NCBI GenBank assembly: GCA_018136815.1 | Contig: CM030932.1 | Coordinates: 6,176,407 to 6,240,406, forward strand | Direction: 5' to 3' | From: Isochrysis galbana | Taxonomy: Eukaryota; Haptophyta; Isochrysidales; Isochrysidaceae | DNA length: 64,000 nucleotides | Shown: positions 55,824-64,000 of the stretch, piece after piece | How positions within the stretch are numbered: the first letter of the stretch is position 1 | How the letters are laid out: each line of letters opens with the position of its first letter | Made by a program: the position numbers and the translations under genes | Notes under the pieces: model-generated | Told to the model about the DNA's origin: nothing | Seen by the model: the letters and a program-made list of their open reading frames with translations, nothing else | Databases searched by the model: none

Positions 55824-56139
55824 TTGAGTCTCAGGTCCCGAGGGCATATGATCATTGTCAACCCAAGATTACATGTCCTTGGTCTTGATGCTCATGTTGA
55901 AGTTTCAAGTGAGGGTGAGGACGTGGCGCAGGCATAGAATGGATGTTTGACTTTAATCATGAAAAATATTACAACTAACTTCATACTTGGTTCGCTCATT
56001 GTCGAATCAAGGGTGAAGCCTCCGTGCACCACCTCTTGAGGAAGAACAAGGGTGCAAGCGCAAGCGGTCGCGTTCCGTCGAATATGATTATGGGACGGAC
56101 TCGACATGAGCCATCGAATATCCATAGCTTCTTTCTTTT
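55824..56139. other. 3' flank of the Sec14 gene
   Basis: CAACTAACTTCATACTTGGT at 55971-55990 resembles a diverged retroposon hairpin leader. Otherwise nothing recognised. Confidence 0.4.
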
Positions 56140-56890
56140 TCTAAAAAAATCTTCTTAAAAATTCCCGCTACGTACACGGCGTGAGGCAGCTTGCTAGTGT
56201 ACCTCCCTACTACCCAACCTTAACCCCTAAACAACCCCCTTCCCCAGTTCCCTTTCTGGCGGAGAAGCTGGTTCCAGGGAGGCCGCGCGCGCTGCTTCGG
56301 CCGGGAGTTGGAGAGAAGGGGGTGGGAGATTGTGGCTCGTCTCTTGATCTAGATTCGACTCGGGTTTTTCCTCATTAATATAGCGTGAGGTCCTTATTGG
56401 TATCCGGTGCGGTTCCTATTAAGAGATTTGGCTACCCTAGGCGATGTTTCTTATGTCCAGTCCTCTCGCCGCCTGCAAGAGGTCTTCTGATGCTCCTAGG
56501 TTGAAATCCTTGTCTATAGTATACAGGGGGCTTATCATTTTCCGGATATGTTTGTTGCTCGGGGCGTGTAGCCCCATGTTCTCGCGCTGTTTTTTTAACC
56601 TTTGAAAGAAACCGACCTTCGCCGTTACTAATAAGTGGTATCTCGTAAGGATCGCTCTCAAGATTGTTCTAACGGACCTACCGTCCGCGTTGCCATATTG
56701 GATGTTATAAAAGTCCGTGAGGATGTATCTCCACGCCAGGATACCTAAGTACCCCGAGGAGGGATGCGGTCTGTCTACCTGGTAGCAAAAGAGACGTTGG
56801 GCTATCTCGGAGCCCGGCCTCAGATTTGTCCCCAGAAGCCCAGAAGCCCTTCTATGAATTCGAAGATGGGCGCCGTCGCGATGCACGTGG
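56140..56890 (-). mobile_element. 5'-truncated LINE, C-terminal fragment
   Basis: Minus strand. The frame 56886-56437 contains LGILAWRYILTDFYNIQYGN and TRYHLLVTAKVGFFQRLKKQ, homologous to the LINE C-terminus at 12790-13467 (IAWR-II-DFY block). The 3' tail at ~56143-56180 reads CGTAGCGGGAATTTTTAAGA on this strand. The 5' break lies against the palindrome array that starts at 56902. Confidence 0.65.
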
Positions 56891-56901
56891 CTATGTGGGT
56901 G

Positions 56902-57640
<739 letters not shown>

Positions 57641-57644
57641 GAGA

Positions 57645-58400
57645 GGGAGTTTATGCTGTTAAAATAAAATAGGAATGATCGTAGAAATAATTTTAATCAA
57701 TTAAATATAAATATAATATTTTTATGAAAATATACTTTTCAATTAATTATTCATATAATAAATAATTAAATATCAAAAACGGAATGAGCTAATTAAATAT
57801 AATTTATTATAATATTTTTACGAAAATATACTTTTCAATGAATTATTCGAATAAAAATCAAAAACGGAATTAGCGTATGGATAATTTTAATTAATTAATT
57901 ATAATTTATTATAACATTTTTTACGAAAATACACTTTTCAATGAATCATTCAAATTAAAGTTTAGTGAAGTAGTAGTAATAAAACTATTATTCAGTGACA
58001 ATAAATTTGATCCTTAAAAATGTTGAATTAAAAATTATAACTTGATAGTAATTATCTTAGTAAACCTTAGTTTAAAATGAAGACTTATAGTCATAGCATC
58101 GTTTGAATAAACACATAAAAGTAAATTTTATTTGTTTTTTGGTGGTTTTTATTTGTTTTAAATATTCTTAATATTAATATTTAACTTTACGAGATCAAAA
58201 TGACCGATATTTAATTTTACTTGAATTTTTGGTTAGATTTTTAATTTTACTATTTTTATATCACGTCTTTAATAATCTTTAATTTAATTACCATATTTTA
58301 CTTATATATTATATTTTAATATTAATCCTAGTAACTTTATGTCATTTCTAAAACTGTTAGCTGTTAGATACTCTAAGTTTTAAAAACTATTTTTTTACGG
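57645..58400. other. AT-rich island with ~100-bp tandem repeats
   Basis: About 750 bp of very AT-rich DNA inside a GC-rich genome. At 57700-57960 three degenerate monomers share GAAAATATACTTTTCAAT and AATCAAAAACGGAAT, spaced 96 and 102 bp. No open frame, RNA gene or organelle gene seen. Confidence 0.85.
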
Positions 58401-58499
58401 GGGAGAAAGAGAACAGAGAAAAGAGGAGAAAGGAGAACAGAGGATAGGAGGGGGGAAGAGAGAGAGAAGGAGAGCGAGCCAAAGAGAGGAGGAACCCCC

Positions 58500-58612
58500 T
58501 CCCCCCGGTATCACTCGGACACCTGGCCCGTCAGGCATGGCGGGATTCCGGGACGGAAAAGTTGTGTCCAATTAGCTAGTGGGGTTGGCTAGGATATAAC
58601 ATTGATTATTTT
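58500..58612 (+). repeat. Dispersed repeat, second copy of 42640-42745
   Basis: CCGGTATCACTCGGACACCT to TTGGCTAGGATATAACATTG. It follows a purine-rich stretch (58400-58495) that closes the AT island. Confidence 0.85.
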
Positions 58613-59083
58613 ATTTATTCGTACCATTAATGGGCATTTCGTGGGAGGGGCTTCGAGCACCAGCAGATGACCTCGCGTTGGGCGTTGGGCATTGGAGGCA
58701 TAGGAGCGTTCGGAGCGGCCGCGCTCCGCGCGCACCACCAAGTTATCGAAGTGTAGATAGTATCTATAGATGGTAGATAGATAGCATTCATCCTCTTACT
58801 TACTACTTAAAGTAGCTACTTACTAGCACTACACACTATCTATACTATACACGAGAGCCACACACACACACCCACACACCAAGACGGAGATTGGTTAGGC
58901 GGCTGGGCACCTGGCACATCGACCAGGGCCAAACATTACATAGACCCGACGGTGGGCCCCTCCAAAGAAGCCGTCGCTTTACTCGGCTGGCTACTGGATC
59001 ATGAGTACCAAGTCCATGACCAGTGCTAATCCTTCTTTAATCGCAGCCGCGTACCTTGCTTCTCCAGGCTCCAGGGTGTGGAT
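58613..59083. other. Intergenic, nothing recognised
   Basis: ATCTATAGATGGTAGATAGA-type short repeats and a short CA run near 58860. Confidence 0.4.
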
Positions 59084-59306
59084 GGCAAACACATCCATTC
59101 CGGGCTAGCTAGTCAGTGTGCGTAGTGTGAATGTTCGGTTTCACAGTAACCGTCGTTCACAGCCGTTCAACTGCCAGCGCGCCCGGCTTTCGCTCTCCCA
59201 CCTTCGCATCCCGTTCTTGCTGTGCGTGTGCGTGTAGAGATAAGATTATCACTACAAGGCAAACACATCCATTCCGGGCTAGCTAGTCAGTGTGCGTAGT
59301 GTGAAT
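59084..59306 (+). repeat. 49-bp perfect direct repeat, 174 bp apart, upstream of the DENN gene
   Basis: GGCAAACACATCCATTCCGG ... GTGCGTAGTGTGAAT at 59084-59132 and 59258-59306. The second copy ends ~60 bp before the start codon, so it probably lies in the promoter or 5' UTR. Confidence 0.92.
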
Positions 59307-59367
59307 ATTGGAAAGCACCTGTGTTGTTTTCCCCTCGCTCCGCCGCCGCCGCCCGCCGCCCGCCGCA

Positions 59368-61998
59368 ATGCCGCCCCGCGCCACCACCGCCACTGCCGCG
59401 CCTCTCCTCGAGGATTTCCTGGTGGTCGCGCTGCGGGAGAAGCAGGTTGAGCTGCTCTACAGCTACCGCGGCAGTCGCGCCGCCGACGCCGCCTCAGGCC
59501 ACGACGGTAAAACGGCGGCCGAGCCCAACGCGCGTGCGAGCGCTGTGCTGCAATTCTGCTTCCCGGACGTGGAGGATACCACCTCCCTGTCTCTACAGAG
59601 CGAGTCGTTCACGTTCACGCTGACGCAGGATGACGGCGCGCGCTGTTTTGGGTTCTCGCGCCGGCTTGCCGCTCTCGGCGGAGGCGACTGCCCCATCTGC
59701 CTGTGCGTCCTTTCAATGCGGCCGTGGTTCAGCCTCTTCATGCACATGCTCGATGTGGTGCAGCTTAACTATGATTCGATCGACGGTTTCGTGCCTGCAT
59801 TCGTTGCAGCGGCCATGGTTGCCGAGCTCCCACCCCCGGGAGGTACCCTCAAGGTGTCCCCGGTCGGCACCTACGACACTGTTCGGCTTCATGCACCGTA
59901 TGATGACGAGCGGCCAACCGGCGTTGCATTCGAACCGCTGCTTTCGGCTCTGGGTGTATCCAGCACAGTGCGGCTCTTGGGTGCACTGATGCTCGAGCAG
60001 CGCGTCATCTTCATTGGTAGCCGCTTGGGTCACGTATCCTCTTGCGCCCACGCGGCTCTGACGTTGCTCTACCCGCTGAAATGGCAGCACATTTTCATCC
60101 CCATTTTGCCCACGTCAATGCTATCGTACGCATGCGCACCAATGCCGTATGTCCTGGGCATTCTAGCGCGTCATGTGCCTCAGCTGGAACAGGAGCCGAT
60201 CGAAGATGCCCTTTATGTTCACCTTGACTCGGGGCGGATTTCAGGGGGCGCTGAGGCCGGTGATGTCAGCGCGATCGCCTCATTGCCGCGGCCCATCATG
60301 CAATCCTTGGAACGCTCCCTCTCGGTACACGTGCGGCACGCAAAGCGCTCGCGTTTGGACAATCAGGCTGTGGCTGATGCTGTGCTGAATCTCTGCATGG
60401 TTCAGCTGTTTGGTCACTATCGGCGATTCGTCCGTGAGGCGCCGCTCAGCCACCCAGTCGGTTCGGCGAAGAGCGGGCGTAATGAGAGTTTGCATCCACT
60501 GTTTGATGACGAGGGCTTCTTTGAGGGCGGGCCGGCATACGCACAACCCTTCTTGCGAGCGATGCGCTCCTCGCAGCTCCTGGAAGCTTTCGTCCGTGAA
60601 TTTGTCGAGATGGACAGTGAAGCGCGCGAGCACTCTGCCTTCGAACGCGCGCGATCGGCGCCATTGCCTGCTCCGCAGGAATCCGAGGTGTCTCCGCGGG
60701 GAGCTGCCGATCCTTGGGGTAAGGGGCGTGAGGTCCTAAGCAAGGCAGCGATGGCGTCAGCATATGCACTTGAGCGCGCCTCAAACGCCACAGCGGCCGC
60801 TGAGCAGCGCTTCGGGCCCGCCCTGGTTAAGACGGCCGCAGAGATGCAGCAGAGAGCAGCCCTTGCTGCATCGCGCGCACAACAGCGGGCTCGCTCAGCT
60901 GTCGAGGCGAGCCGGCGCGCCAGCGGCAGTTTGACCCGTGCTGAATCTTGGCAGGAGGAGCGTTCCTCGCCCGATGGTTTCGGGGTCCGGCTCCAATTAA
61001 GCCCGGCGTCGCCCCTAGAAAGCATGAGGCATGCTTCGTGGAGCTCAGATTACAGCGGCAGGTCATCTGGACGCCCCTCACGCGAGTCATCTTTCAACAA
61101 CGGGCACATCAACGCCCTTGCGGATAGTGGCATGGAGCTTTCCAAGAAACATGACGCTCACCCACCGAAGTCAACTTGCAGTAGCACGGCTATCTTCTCG
61201 CCTGCGGCCGTCACGCCAGCACGAGGTATGGCCTCCATGTCTTGCACTCCGTCCACAATGTGTTGCAATAGCGTGCCGGGTAGTACTGAGGGCTTTCCGA
61301 GCGGTGGCTCATATCCACACAGCGTCACCGATATTATCGCGAAGACGGAACCTGTCAACTCCACGGTATTCACTTCGGCCGTGACTCCGACAGCGCCTGC
61401 AAGCCTGACTCTCGACGGCTCGCCTCCCGGTAGCTTCACAAGTGCCACTGAAGGATCGCTCATCGACATTGATGGTGCTGAATTGCCGACCCTTTTCGAC
61501 CCGCTCCCTTCTCCGTCTAATAACTTGCTGCCTGCGGCATCTCCATTAGACGAACTTCTCAGTGCCTGGCCATCAAGCGCGACAGCAGTCCCTGCAACTG
61601 CCTCATTACCAAGTCCGAGCTCCATGGGCTATCCTTTTCCGATGTCGCATCCTGCCCCACCAATCTCATTGGGCGACGGTGAGACGCCGCTCTCACAGCA
61701 TCCTAGCCCAAAAGGGCCGTCGGCAGGAGCCTGGGTCTCCTTTGGGAACACTTCTGATGGCAGTGCAACTTTCACAGCGATTGCGCGTTCGGGACCCCTA
61801 CTGCTCGGGGAATGTGTTCCATCAGAGGGTGCTTCCCAGCATCACGTACCGATCGCCATATCACCTATAAATGAAAGGAGCTCCTCGCTCGCAATGGTTT
61901 CAGCTCCGGCTGCGCAACATCCAAACCCTTCTCCACCCCCATCCTCCCTCGTGGACGATTTATTGGCCCGCTCCCTCGAAGGCCTCAGTTCGCGTTAG
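59368..61998 (+). CDS. DENN-domain protein (DENND1/connecdenn-like Rab GEF)
   Basis: 876 residues, single exon; ATG at 59368 in a GC-rich context (CGCAATGCCG). uDENN: LEDFLVVALREKQVELLYSY to RPWFSLFMHMLDVVQLNYDS. cDENN ~170-275: FEPLLSALGVSSTVRLLGAL, MLEQRVIFIGSRLGHVSSCA, LLYPLKWQHIFIPILPTSML. dDENN ~310-430: LNLCMVQLFGHYRRFVREAP, AMRSSQLLEAFVREFVEMDS. The second half is Ser/Pro-rich and disordered, with an Ala-rich helix and, at residues ~697-712, SLIDIDGAELPTLFDPL, containing a clathrin-box-like LIDID and an adaptor-like FDPL. DENN modules exchange GDP on Rab GTPases; the tail suggests coupling to coated vesicles, as in metazoan connecdenns. The coupling is inference. Confidence 0.9.
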   Translation: MPPRATTATAAPLLEDFLVVALREKQVELLYSYRGSRAADAASGHDGKTAAEPNARASAVLQFCFPDVEDTTSLSLQSESFTFTLTQDDGARCFGFSRRLAALGGGDCPICLCVLSMRPWFSLFMHMLDVVQLNYDSIDGFVPAFVAAAMVAELPPPGGTLKVSPVGTYDTVRLHAPYDDERPTGVAFEPLLSALGVSSTVRLLGALMLEQRVIFIGSRLGHVSSCAHAALTLLYPLKWQHIFIPILPTSMLSYACAPMPYVLGILARHVPQLEQEPIEDALYVHLDSGRISGGAEAGDVSAIASLPRPIMQSLERSLSVHVRHAKRSRLDNQAVADAVLNLCMVQLFGHYRRFVREAPLSHPVGSAKSGRNESLHPLFDDEGFFEGGPAYAQPFLRAMRSSQLLEAFVREFVEMDSEAREHSAFERARSAPLPAPQESEVSPRGAADPWGKGREVLSKAAMASAYALERASNATAAAEQRFGPALVKTAAEMQQRAALAASRAQQRARSAVEASRRASGSLTRAESWQEERSSPDGFGVRLQLSPASPLESMRHASWSSDYSGRSSGRPSRESSFNNGHINALADSGMELSKKHDAHPPKSTCSSTAIFSPAAVTPARGMASMSCTPSTMCCNSVPGSTEGFPSGGSYPHSVTDIIAKTEPVNSTVFTSAVTPTAPASLTLDGSPPGSFTSATEGSLIDIDGAELPTLFDPLPSPSNNLLPAASPLDELLSAWPSSATAVPATASLPSPSSMGYPFPMSHPAPPISLGDGETPLSQHPSPKGPSAGAWVSFGNTSDGSATFTAIARSGPLLLGECVPSEGASQHHVPIAISPINERSSSLAMVSAPAAQHPNPSPPPSSLVDDLLARSLEGLSSR

Positions 61999-62253
61999 CC
62001 ATGCTATTTTCATATTATGATGAGAATGGCTGCATAAAACCTACTGGTGAAGAATCCGCGCAAATATATCTGTTCTCTATTGTTCTCCAGATCGCGCAAG
62101 ATTGCGTGACAAAATTTGAGGATTCTGCGGGCTACTAGCACTAGCGATGGGGGACCTTGGCGCACAGCCTGCGCACGCACTAATCGCCATCGCCATCCCC
62201 CTAAATCTTCACCCCTCTCCCAGCTCCCCCTTCTCTCCTCTTTCTTTGGTTCA
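61999..62253. other. 3' flank of the DENN gene
   Basis: No gene or repeat recognised. Confidence 0.4.
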
Positions 62254-62560
62254 CCTAAGTATGAAACGGAACTATCATACTTAGGCACCCCGATTTTGGG
62301 AGACAAGGTAGATAACGCTCCCACGAGCTTAGACTTAGACCCATCCCCGCCGGCGAAATGGAGAGGAGGGTACAAGTTCAACTAAAGACTGGAACACCCA
62401 CTACGTGAAGAGCGTATACGCTCGACTCGACGGCGACACGGCAACACTACCCTAGATCGAATGAATGGGAGTCTAACATATGATCACAAGGGCGCTGCAG
62501 GCCCAGGTCCAAAACCGCAAGCGACGACGCCTCACGGGGCCCATAATTGGGAGAAACACC
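62254..62560 (+). mobile_element. 5' part of a hairpin-leader LINE, interrupted by a SINE-like insertion
   Basis: The leader hairpin CCTAAGTATGA ... TCATACTTAGG is followed by a leader and CCGGCGAAATGGAGAGG, comparable to CCAGCGAAATGGAAATGG at 6193, then a region encoding RKRRRLTGP as at 5904-6440. The SINE-like element at 62578 sits in its coding part. Confidence 0.5.
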
Positions 62561-62577
62561 TTATACCCGTGGGTACA

Positions 62578-63333
62578 CAACTAAGTTTATACTTGGTTGC
62601 CCCATGGGGGGGCACGAGCCCCCCCTCTCTCCACTCCTCCCCTGCCATGGGGGAGGAACCACCCATCCTCCTGGCACGCCTGATGGCTGGCCAGGAGGCC
62701 ACTGCCCTACTGACCCACTCCCTTCCCCACAGGCTCGCCCCATTCGCCCATCCTGGCCCCTCGTGGCCAGCCCATTGCTCCAACCCCCCCTCCCCCCCTG
62801 GTCGACAGGCAGACAGGTGTAGATTGGGGGCCCCAGAGGCTCAGGAGCGCCAGCGAGGGAGAGGCAGGGGAGACCAGGGCCCAGTCCCAGCCTCCTCTGC
62901 CCCCAGAGCTGGCCTCCAAGAGCCTCCAGGGGTCGCCAGCAGGCAGCTGCAGGCCTGCCGCAGGCGCGCCATCGCGCGTGCCGCAGGAGAGGGGAGAGAG
63001 AGCGCGGAGAAGGGGGTGGGCGGAGCGAGAGCTCCGCTCACCGAAAAATAGGTAAGTCCCGCACCTGTTTACAGGATAAGTCGGGGCTGAGACCGCCGCC
63101 CACTCGGAGACACAGGAGGAAGGGGGGAATGATCACCGGGGGGGGCGCGGGCCACCGGACCATATCTAAGCCCTTCACCCCTATCCCCCTAGTAGTGCAC
63201 GGGGGGAGTCGCCTTATGGCGGGGGGGAGAAGGGCCGGGGAAGTGGGGGTGTAGAAAGTTTCCTACGTGAGTAGAAAGTAGAGGGTCCACGGCCGCGTGT
63301 GCGGTGAGACTATTGAAAGGTTTAATTATTTAA
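62578..63333 (+). mobile_element. Hairpin-leader SINE-like retroposon, complete, 17-bp TSD
   Basis: 756 bp flanked by TTATACCCGTGGGTACA (62561-62577, 63334-63350). Starts CAACTAAGTTTATACTTGGT and ends GTGCGGTGAGACTATTGAAA plus GGTTTAATTATTTAA. Close relative of 23558-24305. Confidence 0.93.
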
Positions 63334-63350
63334 TTATACCCGTGGGTACA

Positions 63351-64000
63351 AGGGTATGTGACATCGAATGGAAGGGTGCCCGAGGATCACTGTGTCACCG
63401 GTCACTGGGCAGGGGCAAGGGGTCACAGACGTCGGACATCGGGACGGAGGACGGAGGCAGAGGCGGGAAAAGATAAACACGAGGGAGAGAAACGCGGGAG
63501 CGCACAAGGAAATAAACGGGGCGGGACGGGTAAGAAACAAGGAGGGGGAACCTACCTAGGGGCAGCACAGAGAAACGCGAGAGGCATCCCCCCGCGGCCA
63601 TGGAGCGGCGGAGCGGTGACCCCCGGAGGATACCGAAAGGCCGAAAGGGGGGGGAGGGGGGGGGGGGGGCGGGAGGACCGCTGAGGTGGGTCTTCGGCCG
63701 AAACGGATCTTCGGAGGACCCCGGCGGGCGGCGGGCGGGAGGGGGGAACCGGTCCTCTCAAGCGTCAAGCGTAAGCGTGGGGACGGACTCCGGACTCCCC
63801 CTACCCCCTACCCACTCACTACCCACAACCGCAATAGGGGGTATTGGGGGAGCAGGTAAGGGGGGGCCCGGGGAATTCTTGGACACCCAGAAGGGGTGGA
63901 AAATAGTGGTTAAAAAGCGTGAGTGACCGGGCGACTAGTACTAGCGATAGCTTCAAGAAGTTTTTTGTTTATAAATTTTTAATTATTTTTATTTTTATTT
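63351..64000. other. GC-rich unassigned DNA ending in a retroposon-like tail
   Basis: G-runs at ~63645-63670. At 63950 ATAGCTTCAAGAAGTTTTTT followed by AT-rich DNA resembles the 3' ends at 32950 and 35945, suggesting another retroposon that ends near the window edge. No gene supported. Confidence 0.4.

Noticed and set aside
57645-58400. Organellar gene fragment in the AT-rich island
   Set aside because: No open frame, rRNA or tRNA pattern recognisable; only degenerate repeats.

Overview
This window comes from the nuclear genome of a photosynthetic eukaryote, most likely a unicellular green or other alga. The evidence is eukaryotic genes with GT-AG introns (Sm D1, Integrator subunit 9, a KCTD-type BTB protein), plastid-associated genes (plant-type phosphoglycolate phosphatase, a protein with a lumen-like leader, a large organelle-type PPR protein) and wall or surface proteins with pherophorin-like Ser-Pro/Pro-Pro spacers. 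Species and lineage (prasinophyte, chlorophyte or haptophyte) cannot be fixed from sequence alone. Genes are GC-rich, mostly one to three exons, and lie in a sea of transposons.

Layout of genes. 203-864: last exons of phosphoglycolate phosphatase. 3315-5480: membrane-anchored EF-hand / WD40 / ShKT protein. 7047-10072: 5'-truncated Copia polyprotein with part of an LTR. 10998-11725: two-exon unknown gene. 13531-14562(-): basic/acidic zinc-finger protein with a perfect 53-residue duplication. 15255-16985: Pro-rich single-pass membrane protein. 20406-21089: small secretory or plastid-leader protein. 25993-28022: BTB protein. 30951-31592: Cys-rich unknown. 33763-34725(-): plastid lumen-like protein. 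37289-38377: leucyl/phenylalanyl-tRNA-protein transferase homologue. 39681-42386(-): PPR protein carrying an EsV-1-7-type zinc motif. 44457-46908(-): INTS9. 48668-49366(-): Sm D1. 51549-53150: gag-like retroelement ORF. 54870-55823: CRAL-TRIO (Sec14) protein. 59368-61998: DENN-domain Rab GEF with a clathrin-box-like tail.

Between genes nearly everything is repetitive. The most striking component is a set of retroposons that begin with a short hairpin whose stem sequence changes between subfamilies while the fold is kept. They end in a common GC-rich tail plus T-rich end; five insertions have clear target-site duplications, 14-18 bp in four and 11 bp in a tiny fifth. LINE fragments carry the same tail. 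Other components are an 8-bp-TSD terminal-inverted-repeat element (two copies, one with a nested LINE), a Stowaway/mariner-type element, a 236-bp foldback element whose centre is shared with a ~175-bp tandem repeat, a hAT transposase remnant, several minisatellites, and two nearly identical copies of a GC-palindrome array fused to long (GA)n tracts. One of these adjoins a ~750-bp AT-rich island.

The genes do not form a pathway; they are ordinary single genes separated by mobile DNA. The items most worth follow-up are the covarying hairpin leader of the retroposons, the extracellular WD40 architecture, the PPR plus EsV-1-7 fusion and the palindrome/(GA)n composite repeat.
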